NCBI RefSeq assembly: GCF_900460065.1
Contig: NZ_UAVD01000011.1
Location: 62,001 to 126,000, forward strand
Direction of reading: 5' to 3'
Source: Streptomyces griseus
GTDB lineage: Bacteria > Actinomycetota > Actinomycetes > Streptomycetales > Streptomycetaceae
Length of the DNA stretch: 64,000 nucleotides
Positions 1 to 8,581 of this stretch are shown here, piece after piece. Position 1 is the stretch's first letter. Each line of letters begins with the position of its first letter. A model generated the notes under the pieces. It was given only the letters and a program-made list of their open reading frames with translations. It did no database searches and was not told the origin of the DNA. The position numbers and the translations under genes are program-made.

Positions 1-2590
1 CCGCGGTCCGGTCGCACTCCTGACCGCGCAGCGCCCGCGCGAGGTCGTCGCGGGCCTCCAGTACCAGGCGCCGCAGCGCCGGGGCGGCGTCCTCGTGCTC
101 GCCCAGCCAGGCGTCGGTCGCGGCGAGGGTCGCGGGGCTGTCCTGGAGGCCGGGGAACATCCCCCGCACCACGTGCATGCCGATCTGGATGGAGCGCTCC
201 GCCCAGATCCGCTCGATCACCTCGAAGTAGCGGTTCGCGTACGGGGCGAGCAGCTCCCGCTGGGAGGACTGGCCGAAGCCGGAGATCGTCGCCTCGACCA
301 GCGCGTTGGACAGCTTGTCCGACTCCACGACCGCCGCCCACGCCTGCGCCTTGACCGCCTCCGAGGGGCGCGAGGCCAGACACCGCACGTGGTGGCGCTT
401 GCCGGACGCGGTGTCGTCGCGGGCCAGCTCGGCGTCGATCGCCGCCTCGTTCGCCACCCCGTGCGAGGCCAGCGGGGAGAGGAAGGACCAGCGCAGCTCC
501 TGGTCGACGTCGAGACCGTCGATCCGGGCCGTGCCCTCCAGCAGCCCGCCCAGCAGCTGGAAGTCCGCCTCGGAAGAGGCGACTGCCGCGAAGAAGCGGG
601 CCCAGGTCAGCTGGTGCTGGCTGCCCGGCTCGGCGGCCCGCAGCTCGCGCAGCGCGCCCTCGGCCAGTGCCCGGCCGCCCTCCTCGCGCCAGTCGGGCGC
701 CGCGTAGTTGACCAGCGCGGACTGCGCCCAGGCGTGCAGCATCTGGAGGACGCCGATGTCGCTCTCCCGCCCGGCGTGCGCCAGCACCAGCGCGACGAAG
801 TCGCGGGCCGGCATCAACGCGTCCCGGGTCAGGTTCCACAGGGCCGACCAGCACAGGGCACGGGCCAGCGGATCCGTGATCTCGCCCAGGTGGTCGCGGA
901 GCGTGGCCAGCGACCCCTCGTCGAAGCGCACCTTGCAGTAGGTGAGGTCGTCGTCGTTGACGAGGATCAGATCGGGCCGCTCGGAGCCGGCCAGGGCCTC
1001 CACCACGCTCCGCTCACCGGCCACGTCCACCTCGGCGCGCGCGTAACGCGTCAGCTCGCCCTCCGGCGTACGCCGGTACAGGCCGACCGCGACGCGGTGC
1101 GGGCGCAGCTCCGGGTGCGAGGCGGCGGCCTCCTGGACGACGGCGAGCTCGGTCAGCGTCCCGTCCGCGGCGTACGTCGGTACGGGGGTGAGCACGTTGA
1201 CGCCCGCGGTCTGGAGCCAGGAGCGCGACCAGGCCGTCATGTCGCGCCCGGACGTCTCGGCCAGCACCGACAGCAGGTCGCCCAGGCGGGTGTTGCCGTA
1301 GGCGTGGCTCTTGAAGTAGCGCCGGGCGCCTTCGAGGAACGCGTCGCGCCCCACGTAGGCCACCAGCTGCTTGAGCACGGACGCGCCCTTGGCGTACGTG
1401 ATCCCGTCGAAGTTCAGCTTGGCGTCCTCCAGGTCACGGATGTCCGCCGTGATGGGGTGGGTGGAGGGCAGCTGGTCGGCGCGGTAGGCCCACGCCTTGC
1501 GGTTGTTGGCGAAGGTGATCCAGCCGTTGGTGAAGCGGGTCGCCTCGACCATCGAGAAGGAGCCCATGAAGTCCGCGAAGGACTCCTTCAGCCACAGGTC
1601 GTCCCACCACTCCATGGTCACCAGGTCGCCGAACCACATGTGCGCCATCTCGTGCAGGATGACGTTGGCCCGCCGCTCGTAGGCGGCCGAGGTGACCTTG
1701 CCGCGGTAGATGTACTCCTCGCGGAAGGTGACCATGCCCGGGTTCTCCATGGCCCCGAGGTTGTACTCGGGCACGAACGCCTGGTCGTACTTCCCGAAGG
1801 GGTACGGGTAGTCGAAGTGGTCGTGGAAGAAGTCCAGGCCCTGCTTGGTGATCAGGAAGACGTCGTCCGCGTCGAAGTGCTTGGCCAGGCCCTTGCGGCA
1901 CATCGCGCCGAGCGGGATCTCCAGCGTGGTGCCGTCGTCGAACGTACGGCTGTAGTGGTCGCTCACATAGTGGTAGGGACCGGCGACGACGGCCGTGATG
2001 TACGTGGAGATCGGCTTCGTCTCGGCGAAGGTCCACACCCCGTCCTCGTGCGACTCCTCGGCCCCGTTGGACCAGACCCGCCAGTCGGCGGGGGCGGTCA
2101 CCCGGAAGCGGTAGGGGGCCTTGAGGTCGGGCTGCTCGAAGTTGGTGAAGACCCGGCGGGCGTCGGCCGGCTCGTACTGCGTGTAGAGGTAGACCTCGCC
2201 GTCCTCCGGGTCGACGAAGCGGTGCATGCCCTCGCCGGTCCGGCTGTACGCGCAGCGGGCGTCGACCACGAGGACGTTCTCGCCCTCCACCAGCCCGTCC
2301 AGGGCCACCCGCGTCCCGTCGAACACGACGGCCGGGTCGAGGGCCGTTCCGTTCAGCGTCACCGCGTCCACGCCCGGCGCCACCAGGTCGGCGAAGGTCG
2401 AGGCGCCCGCACGGGCGGAGCGGAACCGGATCGTGGTGAGCGACCGGAACGTCCGCGGACCGTCGCCCCCGTCGGCCCCCTCGGGCTCGCCGACGGCGGA
2501 CCGCAGGTCGAGCTCGACCTCGTATCCGTCGACGGTCAGCAGCTCAGCCCTCTTCTGGGCCTCGTCGCGGGACAGGTTTTCACCGGGCAC
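1..2590 (-). CDS. pepN: Aminopeptidase N (M1 zinc metallopeptidase), C-terminus cut by the window edge
   Basis: Cytosolic M1 metallopeptidase that removes N-terminal residues from peptides. The reverse frame is open from the GTG at 2590 to the window edge, giving 863 codons without a stop, about the full length of Streptomyces PepN, so only a few residues should be missing. The exopeptidase motif GAMEN lies at residues 279-283. The zinc site HEMAH is at 313-317, with the third ligand Glu336 in WLKESFA at the canonical spacing. The GTG at 2590 is chosen because AAGGAG sits five bases upstream; another GTG at 2594-2596 overlaps that ribosome site. No membrane or signal segment is seen. Confidence 0.95.
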   Translation of the reverse strand, partial: MPGENLSRDEAQKRAELLTVDGYEVELDLRSAVGEPEGADGGDGPRTFRSLTTIRFRSARAGASTFADLVAPGVDAVTLNGTALDPAVVFDGTRVALDGLVEGENVLVVDARCAYSRTGEGMHRFVDPEDGEVYLYTQYEPADARRVFTNFEQPDLKAPYRFRVTAPADWRVWSNGAEESHEDGVWTFAETKPISTYITAVVAGPYHYVSDHYSRTFDDGTTLEIPLGAMCRKGLAKHFDADDVFLITKQGLDFFHDHFDYPYPFGKYDQAFVPEYNLGAMENPGMVTFREEYIYRGKVTSAAYERRANVILHEMAHMWFGDLVTMEWWDDLWLKESFADFMGSFSMVEATRFTNGWITFANNRKAWAYRADQLPSTHPITADIRDLEDAKLNFDGITYAKGASVLKQLVAYVGRDAFLEGARRYFKSHAYGNTRLGDLLSVLAETSGRDMTAWSRSWLQTAGVNVLTPVPTYAADGTLTELAVVQEAAASHPELRPHRVAVGLYRRTPEGELTRYARAEVDVAGERSVVEALAGSERPDLILVNDDDLTYCKVRFDEGSLATLRDHLGEITDPLARALCWSALWNLTRDALMPARDFVALVLAHAGRESDIGVLQMLHAWAQSALVNYAAPDWREEGGRALAEGALRELRAAEPGSQHQLTWARFFAAVASSEADFQLLGGLLEGTARIDGLDVDQELRWSFLSPLASHGVANEAAIDAELARDDTASGKRHHVRCLASRPSEAVKAQAWAAVVESDKLSNALVEATISGFGQSSQRELLAPYANRYFEVIERIWAERSIQIGMHVVRGMFPGLQDSPATLAATDAWLGEHEDAAPALRRLVLEARDDLARALRGQECDRTA

Positions 2591-2735
2591 GGGCACTCCT
2601 TCGTGACGCGCGTCATGTGTCGTGTTCGAACCCATTGATCCTTGCACGCGTCCCGGCGGGGCGGCATTCAGGGAATGGCTGCCCGCCCGGAGGTGTTCAC
2701 GCCCGCAGGTGTAACACGCCCTTCTGAGGAGAGAC

Positions 2736-3386
2736 ATGTCCGAGAACACTCCGGCCAACGGCAAGACCCCGGTCGACTTCTGGTTCGACCCGCTCTGCCC
2801 CTGGGCGTGGATGACCTCGCGCTGGATGCTGGAAGTGGAGAAGGTCCGCGACGTCGAGGTCCGCTGGCACGTGATGAGCCTGGCCGTCCTGAACGAGGAC
2901 AAGCTGGACGAGCTGCCGGAGGAGTACCGCGACCTCCTGGAGAACCAGGCCTGGGGCCCGGTCCGGGTCGTCGTCGCCGCCCGGCAGCTCCACGGCGACG
3001 CGGTCGTCGGCCCGCTCTACACCGCGCTCGGCACCCGCTTCCACAACAACGACGAGGGCCTCACCCGCGAGACCGTGGTCGCCGCGCTGAAGGACGTCGG
3101 CCTGCCCGCCGACCTCGCGGACCACGCGGACTCCGACCAGTACGACACCGAGCTGCGCGCCTCGCACAAGGAGGGCATCGACAAGGTCGGCGAGGAGGTC
3201 GGCACCCCGGTCATCGCCGTCCCCGGCGCGGACGGCGAGCAGGTCGCCTTCTTCGGCCCGGTCGTCACCCCCGCCCCCAAGGGCGAGGAGGCGGCGAAGC
3301 TCTGGGACGGCACGCTGCTGGTCGCCTCCGTCCCGGGCTTCTACGAGATCAAGCGGACCCGGACGCAGGGCCCGATCTTCGACTGA
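2736..3386 (+). CDS. DsbA/FrnE-like thioredoxin-fold oxidoreductase (Rv2466c / mycothiol-dependent nitroreductase-like)
   Basis: 216-residue cytosolic protein starting at an ATG preceded by GGAGAG. The N-terminal beta strand VDFWFDPLCPWAW is typical of the DsbA/FrnE family; the actinobacterial member Rv2466c is a mycothiol-dependent reductase. The active-site position here reads CPWA rather than CPWC, so only the first cysteine remains. This would suit a monothiol mechanism using mycothiol, or a glutathione-S-transferase-kappa-like role. It is transcribed divergently from pepN across about 145 bases. The end of the gene runs into a 17-bp tandem repeat. The family call is firm; the substrate is unknown. 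Confidence 0.85.
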   Translation: MSENTPANGKTPVDFWFDPLCPWAWMTSRWMLEVEKVRDVEVRWHVMSLAVLNEDKLDELPEEYRDLLENQAWGPVRVVVAARQLHGDAVVGPLYTALGTRFHNNDEGLTRETVVAALKDVGLPADLADHADSDQYDTELRASHKEGIDKVGEEVGTPVIAVPGADGEQVAFFGPVVTPAPKGEEAAKLWDGTLLVASVPGFYEIKRTRTQGPIFD

Positions 3387-3503
3387 CGCCGGTCTTCGAC
3401 CGGCGCCGGTCCGCGCGTGACGCCGGTCCGCGCGTGACGCCGGTTCGCGACTGGCGTCGGTTCGCGACTGGCACCGGCATGCGACCGACGCCGGCCGAGC
3501 CGG
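3368..3503. repeat. Tandem array of degenerate 17-bp units
   Basis: About seven head-to-tail copies of a 17-base unit close to GACGCCGGTTCGCGACT, with unit boundaries at 3385, 3402, 3419, 3436, 3453, 3470 and 3487. A more diverged first copy (3368-3384) is made from the last codons of the upstream gene. The central copies (3402-3469) differ from one another at only a few positions. The unit length is not a multiple of three and the array lies between two genes, so it is not coding. It looks like a minisatellite grown by slippage; a transcript end or structure role is possible but not shown. Confidence 0.85.
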
Positions 3504-3538
3504 TGGCCGCGCGTGTCCGCCCGGGGGACGATGACCCC

Positions 3539-3991
3539 ATGCGGATACGCGCGGGCGAGGCGGCCGAAGCCGCCGCACTGACCGAACTGGCCCTCCGGTC
3601 GAAGGGCCACTGGAAGTACGACGCGGAGTTCCTCGCCGCCTGCCGCGAGGAGCTGACCGTCCGCCCCGCGGACGTGGCGGCGCGGCGGACGGCGGTGGCC
3701 GAGGAGGACGGCAGGATCCTGGGCTTCACCACCCTGGACGGAGAGCCGCCGCTGGGCGCGCTCGGCATGATGTTCGTCGAGCCGGACACCATCGGCCGGG
3801 GCGTCGGGCGGCGGTTGTTCACCCACACCGTGGACGAGGCCCGCCGCCTCGGCTTCACCCGCCTCACCATCGACGCCGACCCGAACGCGGAGCCCTTCTA
3901 CCGGGCCATGGGCGCGGTCCGGATCGGCGTCACGCCGTCCGGTTCCGTCGCGGGCCGGGAACTCCCGCTGCTGGAGGTCGCGCTCGTGTGA
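3539..3991 (+). CDS. GNAT family N-acetyltransferase
   Basis: 150-residue acetyltransferase of the GNAT superfamily, which moves an acetyl group from acetyl-CoA to an amine. The frame stays open far upstream, but the ATG at 3539 (MRIRAGEAAEAAALTELA) matches the usual GNAT N-terminus and has a GGGGGA purine run upstream. The acetyl-CoA loop is visible as GRGVGRRLF, following the beta-4 strand GALGMMFVEP. The C-terminal part has the usual YRAMGAVRIG segment. It follows the 17-bp repeat and precedes the VOC gene by 69 bases. The substrate cannot be deduced. Confidence 0.85.
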   Translation: MRIRAGEAAEAAALTELALRSKGHWKYDAEFLAACREELTVRPADVAARRTAVAEEDGRILGFTTLDGEPPLGALGMMFVEPDTIGRGVGRRLFTHTVDEARRLGFTRLTIDADPNAEPFYRAMGAVRIGVTPSGSVAGRELPLLEVALV

Positions 3992-4060
3992 CGGCGGCCG
4001 GCAACGGGCCGGGGGCGGCTTTCCGGCCCGTTGTCAGTGGTGCGCCGTACGGTGAGGGGC

Positions 4061-4408
4061 ATGCGCATCTCACCGGAAATGATCACGATCGACTGTGCCG
4101 ACCCCCAGGCCCTGGCCGCCTGGTGGGCCGAGGCGCTGGGCGTCGAAGGAACGCAGGACTACGGCGGGTTCGTCATCCTCGCGGCGACCCCGCTGGTCCT
4201 GGGCTTCCAGCGGGTGCCCGAGCCCAGGGCCGCCAAGAACCGGGTGCACGTGGACTTCTCCTCGCCCGACCGCCCGGCCGACGTGGAGCGCCTGGCGAAG
4301 CTGGGCGCGACCGTCGTCGGCGAGCAGTCGATGGAGGGGATGTCCTGGACCGTGCTCAGGGATCCGGAGGGCAACGAGTTCTGCCTCGCCGACGCCGGGA
4401 GCCACTGA
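4061..4408 (+). CDS. VOC (glyoxalase/bleomycin-resistance fold) family protein
   Basis: 115-residue single VOC domain of the common actinobacterial glyoxalase-like type. It begins MRISPEMITIDCADPQALAAWW and ends with the family pattern DPEGNEFCLAD, where the glutamate is a usual metal ligand. The start is the ATG at 4061 with GAGGGG just upstream; an in-frame ATG at 4031 lacks a ribosome site. Such small proteins may isomerise, dioxygenate or bind small molecules, and the substrate cannot be told from sequence. It is convergent with the permease gene that ends 74 bases downstream. Confidence 0.85.
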   Translation: MRISPEMITIDCADPQALAAWWAEALGVEGTQDYGGFVILAATPLVLGFQRVPEPRAAKNRVHVDFSSPDRPADVERLAKLGATVVGEQSMEGMSWTVLRDPEGNEFCLADAGSH

Positions 4409-4482
4409 CCTCGGTCGACAGGGCCTGGGGACCACCGTCGCCGGAAGCCGTTCACCGGCCCGGGACACCGCCGCCCGCTTCG

Positions 4483-5946
4483 CTACTTGAGGCCGAGGAC
4501 CTGCTCCAGCGGGTCGATGACGAAGTAGACCAGGAAGAGCGCGGCGGTGCCCCACAGCAGCCAGTGGACCTCGCGCGCCTTGCCCAGGCAGGCCTTGATG
4601 ACCACGTAGGCGACGAAGCCGGCGCCGATGCCGTTGGTGATGGAGTAGGTGAACGGCATGACGACGATGGTGAGGAAGGCCGGGATGGCGACGTCGTAGC
4701 GGTCCCAGTCGATGTGCTTGACCTGGGTCATCATCAGGAACCCGACCACGACGAGGGCGGGCGCCGCCGCCTGGAGCGGCACGATCGTCAGGACGGGCGT
4801 GAGGAAGAGGGCGAGCGCGAACAGGCCGCCGGTCACCATGTTGGCGAAGCCGGTGCGGGCTCCCTCGCCGACACCCGCCGCGGATTCGATGTAGGTGGTG
4901 GCCGACGACGAGGACGCGGCGCCACCGGCGACGGCGGCGACACCGTCGATGAGCAGGACGCGGCCGAGGCCGGGCACCTGACCCCGCTCGTCGAGGAGCC
5001 CGGCCTCCGCCGTGACACCGACGACCGTGCCCATCGTGTCGAAGAAGTCGGACAGGATGAGGGTGAAGACGAGCAGGACGACCGTCAACACGCTGACCTG
5101 GCCGAACGACCCGAACAGGTCGAACTGGCCCAGCAGCCCGAAGTCGGGTGCGGCGACCGGGTTGTCGGGGATCGAGGGCGAGGTGAGCCCCCAGGACTTG
5201 ATGCTGGCGATCTCGTTGATGACGATGGCGACGACGGTCATCAGGACGATGCTGATGAGAATCGCGCCCTTGACCTTGCGGGCGACCAGCACGATCGTCA
5301 GGAGCACGCCCAGGCAGAAGACGAGCATCGGCCAGCCGGTGAGCGTGCCGGTGCCGAGCTGGACCGGCACGGTGGAGTTCGCGGCGTCGGGGATGCGGGT
5401 GACGAACCCGGCGTCCACGAAGCCGATGAAGGCGATGAACAGACCGATGCCGACGCTGATGGCCTGCTTGAGCGGCTGCGGAATGGCGTGCATGATCGCC
5501 TCGCGCAGCCCGGTCATCACCAGGACGCAGATCAGCAGCCCTTCGAGCACGATGAGGCCCATCGCGTCGTTCCAGCTCATCAGCGGAGCGATCTGGTAGG
5601 CGACGACGGCGTTGATGCCCAGCCCCGCCGCCAGGGCCAGCGGCAGATTGCCGCCCACACCCATGATCAGCGTCATCACCGCGGCGACCAGGGCGGTGGC
5701 GGTGACCAGCTGCACGTTGTCCAGCTGCTTGCCGAACTTGTCCTCGGCCCCGCCCAGGATGATCGGGTTGAGCACCAGGATGTACGCCATCGTGAAGAAC
5801 GTGGCGAATCCGCCGCGTATCTCCTGGAGGTAGGTCGAACCGCGTTCGCTGATGCGGAAGAACCGGTCGACGGCGCCCCCCGACCCGTCGGGCTTCGCGC
5901 CTTCGGGCTTCGCTTCGGGCGGCGGGCTGGTCGTACTGGAGTGCAT
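4483..5946 (-). CDS. NCS2 family (AzgA-type) purine/xanthine permease
   Basis: 487-residue polytopic membrane transporter. After a charged N-terminus it has the family signature GGFATFFTMAYILVLNP, then many hydrophobic segments, with the AzgA motif SATTYIESAAGVGEGARTG near the middle and DRYDVAIPAFLTIVVMPFTYSI toward the C-terminus. AzgA-type NCS2 carriers import adenine, guanine or hypoxanthine by proton symport. The start is the ATG at 5946 with AGGAG nine bases upstream. About 275 bases separate it from the divergent HTH gene; this gap holds both promoters but no other gene that I can see. Which purine it carries is unknown. Confidence 0.9.
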   Translation of the reverse strand: MHSSTTSPPPEAKPEGAKPDGSGGAVDRFFRISERGSTYLQEIRGGFATFFTMAYILVLNPIILGGAEDKFGKQLDNVQLVTATALVAAVMTLIMGVGGNLPLALAAGLGINAVVAYQIAPLMSWNDAMGLIVLEGLLICVLVMTGLREAIMHAIPQPLKQAISVGIGLFIAFIGFVDAGFVTRIPDAANSTVPVQLGTGTLTGWPMLVFCLGVLLTIVLVARKVKGAILISIVLMTVVAIVINEIASIKSWGLTSPSIPDNPVAAPDFGLLGQFDLFGSFGQVSVLTVVLLVFTLILSDFFDTMGTVVGVTAEAGLLDERGQVPGLGRVLLIDGVAAVAGGAASSSSATTYIESAAGVGEGARTGFANMVTGGLFALALFLTPVLTIVPLQAAAPALVVVGFLMMTQVKHIDWDRYDVAIPAFLTIVVMPFTYSITNGIGAGFVAYVVIKACLGKAREVHWLLWGTAALFLVYFVIDPLEQVLGLK

Positions 5947-6221
5947 GACGGAGTCTCCTGAGCCTGCGAACAATGGGGAAGGGGGTTTCGCCGGTGCTGC
6001 CCGAAGTGAGTGGCAGGCGCTGTGCGAACGCACATGCGGCATCTTGCGAGCGGATCATACGCGGCATCGGCGGGAGCGCAACTACCCGCGTAGAGCGTGC
6101 AGTTGGTCCCTTTTCGGCCCTGTGGCTTCCTACGGAATCGGCGGTGACCTTTTCCGCCAAACCGGCAGGCAGCCGACAGCGGGTATGGAATTGGCGGTGA
6201 CAGCTCCCCTACGCTCCGTAT

Positions 6222-6908
6222 GTGCACCCACCACTCCCTTTCAACGCGCGGGCAGCGCGCGCCTTGCGCGAGAAACTCGGGATGGCACCCGGTCATGTCG
6301 CCTACGGCATGCGCGCGTCCTTCGGCACCTCACACGTCGGTCCCGAGCATGTGATCGCCTGGGAGCGCGGAACCCATGTACCGGACGCGGCGGAGTTCAC
6401 CGCCCTGGCGGGCGCGTTGTGGTGTCAGCCCAGTGAACTCATGGGCCGCCCGAGCACCTTGCTCGAACACCGCATAGCCCGCGGCGTCTCGGCCGAGGAG
6501 GTCGCGCGGGCCACCGGCCTCACCCTCGACGCGTACCTGTCCATGGAGGAAGCCGGTCTGTGGGCCGGCGACAAGCGGCAGTCCGTCAAGCTCGGCGAGG
6601 TCCTCGGCCTCCCCGCACGCGACTTCATCGCCATCACCCGCCTGGAGGAGGAGCTGGCCCGTCTCCTCACCGAGGCGGTCTCCACGCGCTGGCAGGCGCA
6701 CATCCGCGACATCGCCAAGCTCGTCTCCATGGAACGCCGCGACCTGAAGGGCCCCTTGGCCACCATGCACCAGGAGTACCAGGGCCTCCTGGCGGCGACC
6801 CTGAGCCGGGCGGGCGGCACCACGGCGTCCGGCGAGGACGGACGTCGCTACGTCGAGAACATCGTCGACCACTTCTGGGCCCGGCTGCCGGGGTCCACCG
6901 GGGCGTAG
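6222..6908 (+). CDS. XRE-like helix-turn-helix protein, conserved in Streptomyces
   Basis: 228-residue soluble protein starting at a GTG. Residues about 8-70 (ARALREKLGMAPGHVAYGMR and GPEHVIAWERG) have an XRE-type helix-turn-helix pattern. A second, similar block follows at about 85-125 (RGVSAEEVARATGLTLDAYL), suggesting a duplicated HTH. No ribosome site precedes the start, while TACGCT at 6210-6215 lies seven bases before the GTG, so the mRNA may be leaderless (inference). It is divergent from the purine permease and could regulate it, but no clear operator was found. Target unknown. Confidence 0.75.
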   Translation: MHPPLPFNARAARALREKLGMAPGHVAYGMRASFGTSHVGPEHVIAWERGTHVPDAAEFTALAGALWCQPSELMGRPSTLLEHRIARGVSAEEVARATGLTLDAYLSMEEAGLWAGDKRQSVKLGEVLGLPARDFIAITRLEEELARLLTEAVSTRWQAHIRDIAKLVSMERRDLKGPLATMHQEYQGLLAATLSRAGGTTASGEDGRRYVENIVDHFWARLPGSTGA

Positions 6909-6936
6909 CCCGGCGGGGCTCGCGCGACCCGCCGGG
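6909..6936. terminator. Intrinsic hairpin between convergent genes
   Basis: Perfect 9-bp arms (CCCGGCGGG and CCCGCCGGG) around a 10-base loop, directly after the HTH stop codon and 11 bases from the end of the convergent oxidoreductase gene. It can act in both directions. No T-run, as is common in Streptomyces. Confidence 0.6.
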
Positions 6937-6947
6937 TACCGCCGCCG

Positions 6948-7859
6948 CTACCGCGTGTGCGGCGCCGCCTTCCTGAAGACCTCGAACACCGCCAGGTAGT
7001 TCGACCCGCCGTGGCCGCCCTCGATCGCCTGTGCCGCGATGTCCCGCATCAGCCGGGGCTGCGCCGTGTGCACACCCTGCTCCTCGCAGGTGCGGGCGAT
7101 GTGCTCCAGCGCGTTCAGATTCATGTGCAGGGTGCCCAGCTCTCCCGGGTAGCGGCCCGCGTCCAGATCCGGCGCCTGCTCGGCGAGGGTCGCGTCCACC
7201 ACCGTGGGCAGGAACCGGTTCACCGCGAGATCGGCGAACTCCGCCGCCCGTACGCCCGCCGAGCCGACGAGCGCGGTGGCGTGCAGGAAGCCGTTCATCG
7301 TCGCGTACATCAGACCGAGCAGCGCCGCGTTGTGGAGCACCGCAAGCCCGGGGTCATCGCCGAGGTGCCGGGGGTCGCCCAGGCTCGCCAGCGTGGCCCG
7401 GTGGGCGTCGAAGACCTCGCGCGGACCGCTGAAGAGGAAGAGGGATCCCGGGTCCCCGACGAGGGGCGGCGGCACCATGACCGCACCGTCCAGGTAGGAG
7501 ACGCCCCGCTCCGCCGCCCAGGAGGCCGCCGCGTGCGCCTCATTCGGCGTACCGGAGTTGAGGTTGACCAGGGTCCGGCCCGCCGACGCGCCGTCGTCGC
7601 GACCGAGCACCTCGTACAGCGTCGGGTAGTCCTTGAGGCAGACGAGGGTGAGAGGGCCGGCGGCCACGGCGTCGGCCACGGACCCCGCGAGCCGTGCGCC
7701 CCGGGCGACGAGATCCCGTGCCCTGCCCGGGGTACGGTTCCAGACGGTGGTGGGATGGCCCTTCTTCAGCAGGGTCTCGGCGAGGGCGAGGCCCATGGGG
7801 CCGAGGCCGATGACGGTGACGGGGTTGTCCTGCGAGCGAGTTGAAGGCTGATGTGTCAT
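6948..7859 (-). CDS. NADPH-dependent imine reductase-like / beta-hydroxyacid dehydrogenase family oxidoreductase
   Basis: 303-residue soluble protein. The N-terminal Rossmann fold carries VTVIGLGPMGLALAETLL, followed by WNRTPGRA, whose basic residues suggest NADPH. The C-terminal helical domain (LLGLMYATMNGFLHATAL) resembles imine reductases / reductive aminases rather than classical 3-hydroxyisobutyrate dehydrogenases. Native substrates of such enzymes are mostly unknown. The start is the ATG at 7859. It is divergent from the adjacent merR gene, and the 59-base gap holds a MerR-type palindrome next to its -35 hexamer, so control by that regulator is likely. Confidence 0.85.
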   Translation of the reverse strand: MTHQPSTRSQDNPVTVIGLGPMGLALAETLLKKGHPTTVWNRTPGRARDLVARGARLAGSVADAVAAGPLTLVCLKDYPTLYEVLGRDDGASAGRTLVNLNSGTPNEAHAAASWAAERGVSYLDGAVMVPPPLVGDPGSLFLFSGPREVFDAHRATLASLGDPRHLGDDPGLAVLHNAALLGLMYATMNGFLHATALVGSAGVRAAEFADLAVNRFLPTVVDATLAEQAPDLDAGRYPGELGTLHMNLNALEHIARTCEEQGVHTAQPRLMRDIAAQAIEGGHGGSNYLAVFEVFRKAAPHTR

Positions 7860-7873
7860 GCGCCCCAGGCTGC

Positions 7874-7898
7874 TGTCTCACATCGGTGTGAGAGTCAA
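7874..7898 (-). promoter_or_regulatory. MerR-type operator/promoter of the imine reductase-like gene
   Basis: A perfect dyad TCTCACA-TCGG-TGTGAGA occupies 7876-7893. Read on the minus strand, the hexamer TTGACT (7898-7893) overlaps its edge and would be the -35 element. A weak -10 (about 7873-7867) would follow a 19-20 bp spacer that contains the dyad. An over-long spacer with the operator between -35 and -10 is the hallmark of MerR-activated promoters. The -10 hexamer is poor, so the exact start is uncertain. Confidence 0.7.
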
Positions 7899-7918
7899 CC
7901 GAATGTGGTGGTCGTCAT

Positions 7919-8344
7919 ATGCGCATGGGGGAGTTCTCCCGACGAACGGGCGTCAGCCAGCGGTCGCTGCGCTACTACGAGGAGCAGGGGTTGCTGAGCC
8001 CGGCCCGTCGCCCGAGCGGCTACCGCGAGTACGGGGAGGCGGACGTCGTGACCGTGCGGGGCATCCGCATGCTGCTGGCCGCCGGCCTGGGCACGGCCGT
8101 CATCGCCGAGTTGCTGCCGTGCATGGTCGACGAGGGCCGCATCCTGGAGCCGGCCTGTTCCAGCATGCTCCCCGACCTGCGCCGCGAACGAGCCCGCGTC
8201 GACGAGGCCGCCGCCGCCCTGCTGGCCGCCCGCGACCGGCTGGACGCGCTGATCGAGCTGACGGCGGAGTCGGGCGTGACCGACGAGGAGGCGTGCGCGA
8301 CGGTGGCCGCGCGCACGGCGGCCACCGCTCCGTCGCCGCCGTAG
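7919..8344 (+). CDS. MerR family transcriptional regulator
   Basis: 141-residue regulator. The N-terminal winged helix begins MRMGEFSRRTGVSQRSLRYY followed by EEQGLLSPARRPSGYREYGE, the standard MerR DNA-binding block. The dimerisation coiled coil runs from about residue 75 to 120 (LRRERARVDEAAAALLAARDRL). The C-terminal part is short and has one cysteine after the coiled coil (EEACATV), with no obvious metal-binding cluster. A ligand or redox signal cannot be inferred. It probably controls the divergent oxidoreductase through the palindrome at 7876-7893, and perhaps itself, since the ATG is only 26 bases from that palindrome. Confidence 0.92.
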   Translation: MRMGEFSRRTGVSQRSLRYYEEQGLLSPARRPSGYREYGEADVVTVRGIRMLLAAGLGTAVIAELLPCMVDEGRILEPACSSMLPDLRRERARVDEAAAALLAARDRLDALIELTAESGVTDEEACATVAARTAATAPSPP

Positions 8345-8581
8345 TGGACCGTGCAGGCGAAGCACGTTGCCGGTCTCGAACTCCTCGACGTGCTGGGGGC
8401 GTCGTAGTGACGAGCAGTCTGCCCGCTTTCACCAACTCCGCGATGGACAAGGGCTTCTGCGCACCGCACGCGGGTGGCCGGTTCCGTCAGGTCAGGGCTC
8501 GAGCCACAGGCTCACACCGTGGCAGGATGATTCGCCACGGCTGCGGGGAAACGAACATACGGCCAACGGGGGTTGCTGATT

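Noticed and set aside
95..2638. An 847-codon plus-strand open frame at the left edge
   Set aside because: It is the antisense of pepN, whose HEMAH, GAMEN and downstream Glu motifs are all in the reverse frame.
8345..8581. Short frames between merR and the toxin (for example a 70-codon frame at 8367)
   Set aside because: No recognisable family, weak or absent ribosome sites and no codon-position bias; treated as intergenic DNA.
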